From Planoprotostelium fungivorum (Eukaryota; Evosea; Variosea; Cavosteliida; Cavosteliaceae), in NCBI GenBank assembly GCA_003024175.1, contig MDYQ01000124.1, positions 1 to 64,000 on the forward strand: DNA of 64,000 bases. Direction: 5' to 3'. Below the pieces are notes generated by a model that was not told the origin of the DNA, ran no database searches, and saw nothing but the letters and a program-made list of their open reading frames with translations. This document shows positions 1 to 10,523 of this stretch, piece by piece. Every line of letters starts with the position of its first letter. Positions within the stretch are counted from its first letter, which is position 1. Position numbers and translations under genes: made by a program.

Positions 1-1423
1 ATGGGTACGTAATAGCCCGTCTTATCTCCGTGGTCTTTCACGGCCCTCCACACTTCGTACACGGCCGTCAGCTGAGGCACGCCGTGACCAGTCACGCTGT
101 ACACCCTCAGTACGATTTTCCCGCCATTTTTCACCCACCTTCTCGTCGTGCAGATGGAACCCGGACCAATTCCGACCTTGAGACAGTCGGGTCTGTGATC
201 ACCCTTCAGAAGGTAAGCCGCCGAAGCATAAGAGGCAATGTTTCCAACGATGATGTCGATGCGGTCTCCGTATTTGACTCGGAGGCGTTTGATCTGCTCC
301 TTTGCGGGAGCGCAGGCACCATGTGAAGAGTCGAGGACTAAGACTTTGCAGCCGCTCTGGACCAACAGATCGGCTCTGTGCATGTCTTCTTGTCCCAAGG
401 AGATGGCTGTATCTGGTCAGGAGGGTGATGGGATGATGATGATGACACCTGCTCCTACGAGGAAGTGACCCTCGTTGTCGAGAGAGAAGAAATCTCTCTT
501 TCTCTGGTCCTGCTTGACATCGTTCCACACGTACATTCCTAAGAGGATGAGCGATGATGTTGATGAGAAAGAGTCTCACCGATGAGAACACCAGTGGAAG
601 AGACGATGGGGAGCTTCTTGACTCTCTGCGTTTGCATGAGCTTGTAGGCGTCATCAGACGATGTGCCTTCTGGGGCGGTGACGACATTGGCCAGAGGCTT
701 CATCAACTGAGAGAGGAGAGGATTGGTCGTTCCCTCTACAAACTCGAGCTCGTCTCGAGTCATGAGACCGAGGAACTTTCCTTCTTCGTCCACGATGGGA
801 AATGAAGTGAATGTCCATCCCTTGTTGGCGATCTGGTTCTGGAGGTAAGAGTAGCGATCGTTGGGGGAGAAGGTGATGGGCTGATGGAGATCAGTCTCGA
901 TGATTCCGAGATGGACTATGCACCTTGTCGATCATGCCACCATAGTGGATCTTTTTTCTGACCCAAGAGACCATAGCGGCTTGCTCCTGAGCTCCGAGGT
1001 TACGGTGGAGGATGCCCATTCCTCCCATCTGTTGTTGACGTCAGCAACGTGATGTTCTAAGATGGACTGACCTTAGCCATGGCCAGAGCCATGTCTCTCT
1101 CTGTGACAGTGTCCATAGCAGCACTCAGAATACCACAGCTCTTCAAACGGATGTTTCGAGTGACAAAGGAATGGAGAGAACAATCACTGCAACCCATTAA
1201 TCGTCACAGAGCTCAGAACAACTTACTTGGGATGGAAGTCTGAAGGCTTATCTTCAAGTGTGACTTCATCGAAAGTGAGAGCCTGCCTGGTGGTCCTCGA
1301 GTGATCCAACAGCTGCTTCACATCATCGCTGAGCTGAACACCCTTTGGGTATGTCTCTGTGAAGCCTGGTAGACGGTTCTCTATGTCTAGACTGTACCTT
1401 CCAGTCGAGACAGAGCGTTCCAT
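1..1423 (-). CDS. CBS-domain IMP dehydrogenase / GMP reductase family enzyme (runs off window start)
   Basis: The protein starts at 1423 (MERSVSTGRYS) and its C-terminal end lies beyond base 1. Exons read in order: LTFDEVTLEDKPSDF (the N-terminal barrel signature), LSAAMDTVTERDMALAMAK (near 1075-1150), MGGMGILHRNLG (near 900-1030), a CBS segment (near 570-850), then VLVLDSSHGAC, IIVGNIAS and the catalytic loop GIGPGSICTTRR (near 150-230). The next exon gives TGHGVPQLTAVYEV. Family members are NAD(P)H-linked TIM-barrel enzymes of purine interconversion that use the loop cysteine. The loop context CTTR..TG.G.PQL(S/T)AV resembles GMP reductase more than IMPDH, while the CBS (Bateman) insert is usual for IMPDH. 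Some protist GMP reductases also carry CBS domains. Family membership is certain, the exact reaction is not. Introns are about 35-60 nt. Confidence 0.85.
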
Positions 1424-1547
1424 CTTGCTTCTTGTGTGTCTGCTGAAACAATTGCGAAAGTCATCGTTGTAGATACTGAACTATCCTGGAATATTTCTCC
1501 AGGCAGATCATCTGATCTCTTCACCTCCATCCAATCAAGAAATAAAC

Positions 1548-2513
1548 ATGGCCGAGAACGGGGAACAAAAGAACGGAGAGGATGTTCAACCTAACCAGAC
1601 GTTATACATAAACAACCTTAATGAACGTATCAAGAAGGAGGGTGAGTGGTTCTCGCTAGGAGGAACGGAGGACTCAAATCTACAGAGTTACGAAAGGCTC
1701 TGTATTCTATGTTCAGTCAGTTCGGAACCGTTCTCGATGTGGTTGCATTAAAGACCCTCCGTATGAGGGGTCAGGCCTTCGTCGTATACAAAGACACGAC
1801 AACGGCCACGAACGCCATGAGACAGATGCAGAGCTTTCCCTTTTTCGACAAGCCCATGGTGTGTATTTTGTAATGATCGCGTTAGAGAGTCCAATGATGG
1901 GTGTTTACTGATCGTATGTAGAGAGTGCAATACGCTAAGGGTAAGTCGGATATCATTTCCAAGTTGGAAGGCAGTTTCACCGCAAAGAACAAGACCGCCG
2001 CCGACAGAAAGAAGGAAGACGAGAAGAAGTTGGAAGGTGATTCCCTACCCCTTCTAACGTCTCACTATCATCTCATTCCATCATGTCCCTAAATCACATC
2101 ATTTCATATCATCTCACACCTTTACAGAGAAGAAGGCTAGAAAGGCCGCCGAACCAAAGAAGGCCGAGAAGAGAAAGAGAGACGAAGAGACATCGGTAGC
2201 CTCTGGAACCTCCCACGTGCAGCCCAAACAACTGCCACCCAACAACGTCCTCTTTGTTGAGAACCTCCCAGAGCAGGCCAACGAACTCATGCTCCAGATG
2301 TTGTTCCAACAGTGAGTCCATCCTCGATGGACATCACCCGTTGACTCGTGCAGGTTTCCGGGCTACAAAGAGGTCCGTATGGTGGCAGGAAAGCCTGGTA
2401 TCGCTTTTGTAGAGTACGACAACGAGATCGAGAGTGCCGCCGCGATGAACGGTCTGCAGCACTTCAAGATCACTCCCACCAACCTCATGGTCATCTCCTT
2501 TGCCAGAAAATGA
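1548..2513 (+). CDS. U1A/U2B''-like spliceosomal protein, two RRMs
   Basis: The exons splice in frame as 1548-1641, 1686-1858, 1922-2036, 2128-2311 and 2354-2513. RRM1 has RNP2 LYINNLNE and RNP1 [11 protein letters not shown], followed by the U1A-type run [20 protein letters not shown] lysine-rich linker leads to RRM2 ([12 protein letters not shown] and [11 protein letters not shown]) at the C-terminus. This is the full-length layout of the U1A/U2B''/SNF family, which binds U1 and/or U2 snRNA stem-loops inside the spliceosome. Most non-vertebrate lineages have one such protein doing both jobs, so I do not choose between them. The gene is divergent from the purine enzyme, with about 125 bases between the starts. 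That gap contains one copy of the CGTTGTAGAT motif. Confidence 0.93.
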
Positions 2514-2831
2514 GACTTCACTCCCATTGAAGATAAAAATCGAAAACGAACTTTTGTTCATTCGCATGAGATGTTCCTCAAAGACGTGACCTTTTAGACG
2601 ACGTCACAGTCTCACAGACCCGATTTGATGGTTCATGGGTGTTCAGATGTAGCTGTGGTAGATATATCTGTGATATAGACACAGGGAGCTGACTACTGAG
2701 TGAAACTTTAGAGTGTATCTTTTTTCAAATACCGCTGTCACGTGAAATCTCGTCCAAGAGTCGACCACTTTCATCTTTACGGGCTGCAGCCTTGTAACAA
2801 ACTAGACAACACAAATCACACGACAGACACA

Positions 2832-3050
2832 ATGCAAACTACCACGACATCCACCGCTGCGGGAGGCATCACCGCCGTACCCACTCAAGACATGCACCGC
2901 CATGAGACAGCCAAGGGTGCAGCTGGAGGAGCCGCTGCAGCTTCAGTCATCCCCGGTGTGGGAACTGTTGTAGGTGGAGCCATCGGCGCAGCCGTTGGAC
3001 ACCACAAGAAGAAGGAGCATGAGACCGAGGGAACTCACCAGTACACATAA
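2832..3050 (+). CDS. Small glycine-zipper-like protein
   Basis: A single uninterrupted ORF of 72 codons begins at the ATG following an A-rich leader and ends with TAA at 3048. After a Thr-rich start the protein has a Gly/Ala-rich hydrophobic stretch with GxxxG spacing (GAAGGAAAASVIPGVGTVVGGAIGAAVG seen in pieces such as GTVVGGAIGAAVG), then HHKKKEHE and a polar tail. That pattern matches glycine-zipper membrane-inserting or stress-related small proteins of fungi and plants. No enzyme motif is visible. An in-frame upstream ATG at 2742 would add an unconvincing extension. It could be a membrane-associated stress protein; function is unknown. Confidence 0.7.
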   Translation: MQTTTTSTAAGGITAVPTQDMHRHETAKGAAGGAAAASVIPGVGTVVGGAIGAAVGHHKKKEHETEGTHQYT

Positions 3051-3194
3051 GAACTATACGTACGATAATAAATATCACGACGTGAAGACTTGCATGTTGC
3101 TCGCGTTGCGATGGTACGGGCTGACGTCACGAAAGAGGATGTGAATTTGATGTCACCGATCACAATTCGGGGAACAACACGAGATCATACAAAC

Positions 3195-4636
3195 ATGAAG
3201 AGGGTGCTAATCACGGGGGCTACGGGTTTTGTTGGGAGGAGATTGATTCACGCATTGCAGGGAGACGACGTATACGTCGTGAGAGCTTTCTGCAGGAATG
3301 CGGCATCACTAGGATCTGACGAACCATCTGAAGTCTTTGAGGTGATCCTTCTGTGAAATGTCTCGACGACCATGTGTAAACATCGACAGGGTGATGTATT
3401 AGACATCGCATCGTTACAGAAAGCGGTGGAAGATGTCGATGTGGTGAGTCGAAGAGTTTGTCAGTGATTCTGAACATGATACAGGTCATTCACCTCGCAG
3501 CTGACATGGACTTCTTTCCAAAAAACAAAGAGAAGATGTATCGCACCAACGTGGAGGGAACCAGGTCAGACCATTATCAGTCACCCCATCTCTGAACACC
3601 TCTCAGGAACCTCGCCGATGCTTGCATTTCACACGGTCGAATCAAGAGGTTCGTCTACGTCTCCTCGACAGAAACATACGGAGCCGTCCAAAACGGTCCA
3701 GCCACGGAAGAGAGTGAATATCACCCTACATCAGGTGACCATCCACCTCCATTATCTTCTCCTCTGACGTAAGTGAGATTACGGAAGGAGTAAAATTAAA
3801 GCGGAGGACATGTTGAAGGAGAAAGAACTACCTCTCGTCATATTGAAACCAAGTGGTGCGTGAGACCCTCTCATCGATGTCGATCGCGATGTCACACCAA
3901 CAGGAATCTACGGACTAGGTGACGACTTTGTCATCTTCGAGATGATGCAGATGGTCCATCACGGCATCCTCTTCTTTGTCCCCGGAACAGGAGACTTCCA
4001 CCTCACTTTCGTCTTCATCGATGATGTCGTCGATGCCATCGTGAAGGTGATTCATCGCAATCATCGCACGACCACTCAACAAGTTGTAGAGTGTCGACCT
4101 CCACCGTAAGATTGAAGGAGAGAGCATCATACTGTGTTCAGACGACAAATGGACATACAGACAGTGGATATGTGGTACAGCTGATGCACTCAACCGGTGA
4201 TACGCACACATCAGCATCATCAAGTTCATCGATTGAAGAAGATGACGAGTCTTAACTGTGACAGGATACATCCTTTCATTCATCTCCCTCTGTCCATCTG
4301 TAAGACAGTCATCAAGCTCATCGGTCCCATCATGAATTTGGGAAAGAGGAGGACCTTCATGTTCCAACCTGAGACGATCGATCGCATGGCAGAAGGTGAT
4401 GATGACATCTTCCGTGCATGCCAACAGCTGACGAGATGGTAGAGAGGTGGTTCGATAATTCAAAGGCAAAGAAGATGTTGGGCTGGGCTCCACGAGTGAC
4501 GAACGAAGAAGGGCTGAGGAGGTGCACCGAGGCGGCTTTCAGAAGGGGGAAGTTGTGGAGGATGCCTTATTCTCCCGTGTCCGTGTTGCTCTTCATACTG
4601 ACGTTTCTCTTGGGAATAACGATGTTTGCACGATGA
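3195..4636 (+). CDS. NAD-dependent epimerase / 3-beta-HSD-type SDR with C-terminal membrane anchor
   Basis: It begins MKRVLITGATGFVGRR, the GxxGxxG dinucleotide-binding turn of extended SDRs. It continues with GDVLDIASLQKAVEDVD, VIHLAAD, YRTNVEGTRNLADAC, YVSSTETYG and, after an intron ending at about 3778, DYGRSKIKAE, which carries the catalytic Y-x3-K pair. LKPSGIYGLGDDF and FHLTFVFIDDVVDAI follow. The last exon ends in a hydrophobic helix (VSVLLFILTFLLGITMFA), so a membrane or ER attachment is likely. Family members act on nucleotide sugars, dihydroflavonols or 3-beta-hydroxysterols; the anchor and the LKPSGIYG region favour a sterol- or lipid-type substrate, but this is inference. Exon borders between 4040 and 4440 are uncertain. 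Confidence 0.8.
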
Positions 4637-4957
4637 GACACGACCTTCTGAAAATGAAGACAATACGTTGTTCCTGATGTTCCTCTCTCGTTTCCTTCTC
4701 CGTCACTCTTAACCTGATACCATCCGCTCTCCCTATTTCGAGGGGCTGTCATCGTCCATAACGATAGACAATATCGTAGGTAGTTGGAGGAATACGTTCC
4801 ATGTTACATGATGCAGAGAAGCCGAATAGGTGAATCGTCATCTCTGAAAGCGAGACGGAAGGGCCTCTGTTGGTCACGTGACATGGACGTCAACGTCGGC
4901 GGTCCTCTGAAACGAAGACCACACCCGAACACATTTTCTCTTTTCACAGACAGCAAC

Positions 4958-7415
4958 ATGTCGGCCACCCTCCGTGAGTCCTTACCTCTCTTCTTCACCA
5001 ATCCGATCTCATGTAACCTCTTCACGAGCCCATCCGTGTTATGATATAATCTGATTGGGATGAATAGAGAACACCTACGGTGCAGTACCCGCCACCACTC
5101 GTGGTAAGCCAGTCGTAGTCAATGGAGACCCAAAGGGCGTCAACTTCCTCTACGCCACCGGAAGTTCCATCTTCATCCGTAGCTTGAAGGTGAGACAGTC
5201 GCTGAATCACCGTCTCGTCATGCTGATGGAGGTTGCATTAGGAGCCCCTCAAGACTGAGCAGTACACGGATCACCAGTTCTCAACGACTGTGGCCAGATA
5301 CGCCCCTTCTGGATTCTACATTGCCTCTGGAGGTACATCTACCATCGTTTGTCTGCGAAAACATGAGATTAAGACGTGATGCAGATTCTAGCGGTATCGT
5401 TCGCATTTGGGATACCACCCAGAAGGAGCACCTCTGCAAGCTGGAACTGAAGGTGAGAATGTCATGCATCTCCATTATCCCCTCTCATCCTCTAAAGGTT
5501 CTCTCTGGCCCCATCTCCGACCTGCAGTGGTCCGATGACAGCAAGAGAATTGTCGTCGTCGGTGACGGAAAGGAGAAATTCGGAGCCGTGAGTGCATCAC
5601 CTTCCATCTCCTTCTCATCCTCTTAAAGGTCTTCCTCTGGGATTCCGGATCTTCCGTCGGAGAAATCTCTGGCCACAGCAAGGCCATCGCTTCCGTCGAT
5701 TTCAAGCAGACCAGACCTTACCGCATCGCCACCGGTTCAGAAGATCTCGCCGTCAACTGGTTCGAGGGTCCCCCATTCAAATACAAGAAGTCCATGAAGG
5801 ATCATCAGCGTTTCATCACCTGCGTCAGGTGATGCATCATCCATCATCATCACGAACGTCCGAAATCTTTATTATTTTTTCTGATGGCGGGTTGTAGATT
5901 CTCACCCAACGGTGAGAAGTTGGTTTCCGTTGGAACTGACAAGATCGGAATCCTCTACGATGGAAAGACTGGAGACCCAGTCGGCAAGCTGAACCCCGAG
6001 GGAGGACACACCGCAGGTACCCTCTATCGACATTGCAGCTGTCGCTGACTGTGTCAGGTATCTACTCTGCCTCTTGGAGCCCAGACTCCAAGCAGATCTT
6101 CACGGCATCTGCTGACAAGACGTGCAAACTTTGGGACGCCGAGACCGGAAACTGCCTCAAGACCTTCACGGTCAAGCCGAACTCCCAGGTCCCAATTCCG
6201 TCCGTCTACAACGAGCTGACCCATCCAGGTGGAGGACCAGCAGTTGGGATCTCTGTGGCAGGGAGACACTGTCATTTCCATCTCTCTCTCGGGTGACATC
6301 AACTATTGGGACTTGAACAAGACCGACGCCCCCTCTCGCGTTGTTTTGGGACACCAAAAGTTTATCACCGGTCTGGCCTACGACGAGAGCAGCCAGAAGC
6401 TCTACTCTGGCTCTTACGATTCTCTCCTCGGTGAGTCCCAAATCCGTCCCCGACCCAAATTGATCTCCCGCCAGTCGAGTGGGATCTGAAGACGGGCGCC
6501 ACCCAGGCCTTCAAGGGCAAGGGACACGGCAACCAGATCAACCGCATCCAAGTGCAGGGAGGCAACCTCGTCACTGCCTCTATGGACGATACTATCCGTG
6601 TCACTCCTCTCTCTTCTCGCGAGTACTCTGCAGATGCCACAAAGTTGGAGTCTACACCCGTAGATGTCGCTGTCGCCAAAAAGTCCAACTTGGCCGTTGC
6701 CGTCAACACGACCAGCGTCGTGCTCGTCCGTGGAGGAAAGGTGGGGTAGTATTATTATTTCCTAAATCGATCTACAACGAGGCTGATGACGTCACAGGTC
6801 ACTCAGACTCATGCCGTCAAGTACCAACCCACCTCTGTCGCTCTCTCTGTCGACGAGACGAAGGTAAATTTCCGGGAATAATCCGTCTACAACGAGACTG
6901 ATTCGGTCAGGTGGCCGTGGGAGGCAAGGACAACAAGATCTACGTCTACAACGTGAACGGTGACAGTCTCAGCGACTCTGCCACTTTAGAAGGACACAGA
7001 GGTGCTCTCACCACCCTCTCCTTCTCCCCCGATGGCAAGTACCTCGCCGCCGGAGACTACCAGCGTGACATATTCATCTGGGACGTTTCCACGAAATCGG
7101 TGAGCCATTCATCTACAACCCGCCAGATCTAAATCCCATTTTCTCACATTATCGCACCAGATCAAGATCCAGGGCTGGGTGTTCCACTCTGCCAAGGTCA
7201 ACTCGGTCGCTTGGACGCCCGATTCTCTTCACTTGGCATCGGGATCGCTCGACGGCAACATCTTTGTGTGGAGTGTGGAGGACCCCACGAAGAGAATCCA
7301 AGTCAAGGGAGCTCATCAGGGAGGTGTCAACGTCGTCTTGTGGCTGGACAACCAGACCATCGCGTCTGCTGGACAGGATGCCACTGTGAAGACCTGGGTC
7401 GTGAAGCACCATTGA
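4958..7415 (+). CDS. aip1: Actin-interacting protein 1 (WDR1 family), WD40 propeller pair
   Basis: A short first exon (MSATL..., 4958-4973) joins to [16 protein letters not shown] in the exon at 5068. At least ten short introns follow. The product carries the AIP1 landmarks in order: [91 protein letters not shown] (the exon beginning at about 6227), [50 protein letters not shown] and [16 protein letters not shown] before the stop at 7413. AIP1 folds as two seven-bladed propellers and speeds cofilin-driven disassembly of actin filaments in the cytoplasm. Blade order and length, about 600 residues, match the family. Introns near 6200, 6770, 6886 and 7111 contain the TCTACAAC motif. Confidence 0.96.
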
Positions 7416-7569
7416 GCGTCATTGTATAACAATTGTCCTCTATATAAAGTGTGGACGGAGGGCGTCTGTTTTGTCGTGAAGATGTATGATGTCAGTCTGA
7501 GCTCCTGTCCGAAACTGGATAGTGACCGTCGCGCCTTTGTAGACACTCCGCGGGGTAGGACACAAAAGG

Positions 7570-8060
7570 AGGAGCACTGTTCTTCTCAGCAGGTTCAAAA
7601 GGGATATTCTGTCCTCTGCTGCAACATGACTACCAACGGGATCGTATCACAAGGGAGATCTTGAAGATGCTGTTGGTGGGACACAGGGGACAAGCGAGAG
7701 CGGCAGCGAGAAGAAGCAGAAAGATCCAATTCGCCATTCTTCGTAGCAAAGGAGATCGGTGAGAGCAGCCATCATCACCATGGATACTGCTCTCACCGAA
7801 AAGCCATCGCTAATGCACGGCATGAGATCTTGAAGATACTGCTGGACCTAGGGTCGACATATCAGCCAACGACAACCAGATCTTACCAGAAGCCTGTCGT
7901 ACACTGTCCAGTGTTGAGCCCGAAATATCCGGTCGAGCTGTAGTCATCTTGCAGATGCTCTTAGCCAACCCGCGCGTGAATCAGCAAACAACAACGAGGC
8001 TCTCAGAAATGCTCTGTCTGGGGGAGAATATAGAATCTTCGCAGCGCTCCGGCTGTGTAG
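7570..8060 (+). pseudogene. Broken fragments of the F-box-like/ankyrin gene family
   Basis: Bases 7600-7770 repeat the first exon of the intact gene downstream: the leader TATTCTGTCCTCTGCTGCAACATG is followed by degraded equivalents of the TREILKMMLV and FAILRS coding stretches. Bases 7840-8035 repeat part of the second exon (the GVDIS-like segment, a Cys/Ser stretch and a LLANPRV segment). Reading frames are interrupted, and the piece between the two blocks is missing. This is a decayed partial duplicate lying directly upstream of the intact copy. Bases 8060-8149 hold the leader of the intact gene. Confidence 0.75.
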
Positions 8061-8149
8061 AGAGATCGATTCAATGCTTGTTCGCAACCACACACGAATC
8101 TTTGTTTTTTCTTTTAGAAGGGTTGGTTTATTCTGTCCTCTGCTGCAAC

Positions 8150-10059
8150 ATGATTGCCAATGGCCTCATCTCTAGTTACGATGTCACAAGGGAGATCTTG
8201 AAGATGATGCTGGTGCGAGACAGGGGACAATCGAAATCGGCAGCAAGAAGATCTAGAAGGACTCGATTTGCCATTTTACGTAGCACGTGCAAGACATGGA
8301 AGGAGATCGGTGAGAGCAGCACCCTTTCTTCTTTCTCCATCTTTTAAACTTTTCAGTCGACGGCTTCACTGATGTCCTGTCCCACCGAGACCTAATCTTC
8401 GCCGCGGACCAAGGCTACCTCGAGTCAGTTCGGTTTCTGGTCAGTCTGCCCGTCAAGCTCCACAAAAACCCATTCATAGAGCTATATTCGAGATATACGC
8501 ACAAGAAACCATCGTCTCTGCCTACCAGAGACATATTCGAAGCGCTCTTGGCTCATCCGCACCTCGATCCAACCGAAAAAGACAACTGGGCCGTCACAGA
8601 AGCCATCAGTAATCTGCATCCCGATGTTGTGCAGGTCCTACTGGACCACCCTAGGGTCGACATATCAGCAGATAACAACAAGATCTTTCGAGAAGCTTGT
8701 GATAGTCTGTCTCGTGTAGAGTCTGAAATGTCCAGACGGATCAACTCCAACATGTTTGGTCGTGCCGCACGTATAATACAAATTCTCCTAGCAAACCCGC
8801 ATGTGGATCCGTCAGCAAAGAACAACGAAGGTCTGATGTACACTCTCTCTGGGGGAGGATATAGCGTCATCGCAGCACTCCTGGCCGATTCTCGTGTGGA
8901 TCCATCTGCCAGAGACAACGAAGCCATTCAAAGCGCGTGTGCAAGAGGGGATGTCGCAATGGTAAAGATGCTACTATCACACCCTCGTGTGGATCCATCT
9001 GCCAGAGACAACGAAGCCATTCGAAACGCGTGTGCAAGAGGGGATACCGCAATGGTAAAGATGCTACTATCACATCCTCGTGTGGATCCATCTGCCAGAG
9101 ACAACGAAGCCATTCGAAACGCGTGTGCAAGAGGGGATGCCGCAACGGTAAAGATGCTACTATCACACCCTCGTGTGGATCCATCTGCCAGAGACCACGA
9201 GGCCATTCGAAACGCTTATATTCTGCATACGCCGAAGGGAATAATAGAGCTGCTATTGGCCCATCACCGTGTGGATCCAACTTTCAGTAACAACTGGCTC
9301 TTGAGGACGGCATGCAGTATGGACCATGCCGATATCGTTCGTTTTCTATTGGCACAACCGGGGGTAGATCCATCAGTAGAGGACAACGAGGCCATTCGAA
9401 ATGCATGCTCAAATGGGAGAGTCTCAACGGTGGAGTTGCTACTGGCCGACCCTCGTGTGGATCCATCTGCAAGAAACAACAAGGCTATCAGAGATGCATG
9501 TGCCAAGAGGAACCTGGATATCATTTGTCTTCTCTTGGCAAACTCTCGTGTGGATCCATCAGCAGAGGACAACGAGGCCATTCGCAATGTACTGAGGGTT
9601 GAGGCAGTAGAGATGCTCTTGGCCCATCCTCGTGTGGATCCATCAGCCAGGAACAACGAAGCCATTCGAAACGCTTGTGCAAGAGGGAATGTTGCAACAG
9701 TGCATTCACTATTGGCCGACCCTCGTGTGGATCCATCAGCCAACAACAACGAGGCCATCAAAAGAGCGTGCAGCCAAAAGCGCCACAACATCATCAAGGT
9801 ACTCATTCAAGACTCTCGTGTAGATCCTTCGGTCGACAACAACAAATTGCTCAGAACAGCGGCTGAGAGGGGAGGCCTTTTGATGGTAGAGCTACTGTTG
9901 AAGAGCCCTCGTGTGGACCCATCAGCCCTCTCAGCTTATCCTGATATCGTTCGATCACTTGAAAGAAAAAGCGTGCAAAGAATTCAAATCAAGAGGGAAG
10001 CAATCAGGATGTGGATCCTTGAGACCGTTCTTCACACAGAGCTGATGATACAACAATAA
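8150..10059 (+). CDS. F-box-like / ankyrin-repeat protein, copy A
   Basis: Two exons, 8150-8309 and 8357-10059, join in frame to give 620 residues. The N-terminus (MIANGLISSYDVTREILK...LRSTCKTWKEIVDGF) resembles the degenerate F-box segment typical of amoebal ankyrin proteins, in which the LRSTCKTWKE helix is the usual landmark. The rest is a run of roughly fourteen 33-residue ankyrin units with the signature (L)LA.PRVDPSA..NEAIR.AC. Three units between about 8890 and 9210 are almost identical at DNA level, which points to recent unit duplication or conversion. The start was chosen because the paralogue at 27084-28495 and the fragment at 7603 share the sequence around this ATG. Likely a substrate adaptor for an SCF-type ubiquitin ligase or a scaffold; this is inferred. 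Confidence 0.85.
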
Positions 10060-10114
10060 ACAAACTGTTGTTACATGCCACATTTACATCTTTGCTCGTC
10101 CTATCACTTCCTTT

Positions 10115-10306
10115 GTAAGAAATGTGCCACAAAGTCACCGACTTTATCTTCCTCACGGTGACCACCATCGATTATCATTCGATACTCATTCGATACACGC
10201 CTCTCAAGCTCTCTCCACTATCTCTGCCTCCACAGGTACCACGTGATGGAGCATAGCACGATGGCCGCTCCAAACAGCTGCGCCACACTCTTCGGTAGAT
10301 CTGTCA
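10115..10306 (-). pseudogene. Antisense 3' fragment of the DMT-type transporter gene, duplicated
   Basis: This block matches, in inverted orientation, roughly 26717-26890 of this same window. It covers the last codons of the transporter (the region coding AQLFGAAIVLCSITWYLW) and its downstream flank (TGTATCGA, GTGGACATCGTGAGG-like sequence). Only the 3' end of the transporter is present, so it cannot be a gene. It lies directly after ankyrin copy A, just as the intact transporter lies directly after ankyrin copy B. It therefore marks the edge of a duplicated segment. Confidence 0.8.
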
Positions 10307-10450
10307 ATAACAAAGCGCTCAGAACAGCGGCACAGAGTTGATGGTAGAGCTACTGTTGAGGAGCCCCCGCGTGGACCCATCAGTCCCTCAGCTTATCCTG
10401 ATACCGCTTGATCACTTGAAGAAGGGTTTTGTTGCACGGGCAAAACATGT
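10307..10450 (+). pseudogene. Fragment of an ankyrin-gene 3' end
   Basis: The sequence codes a broken echo of the last ankyrin units (NNKALRTAA, then VELLLRSPRVDPS, then AYPD-like and LEK-G-LLHGQ). It resembles the end of copy B (ALRTAAERG, SLEKALLVRAKK) more than the end of copy A. It abuts the transporter fragment abruptly at about 10306. It is a second partial duplicate and is not expressed as an intact protein. Confidence 0.65.
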
Positions 10451-10523
10451 GATATGACATCTACGAATTGCATGAACTATTCAGAAGAGAAGCAGAAATT
10501 CCAACGATTCATTCATACAGCCT

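Noticed and set aside
8867-9806. Long minus-strand ORFs opposite ankyrin copy A
   Set aside because: They are periodic shadows of the repeated ankyrin codons and share the same 99-bp period. No independent features.
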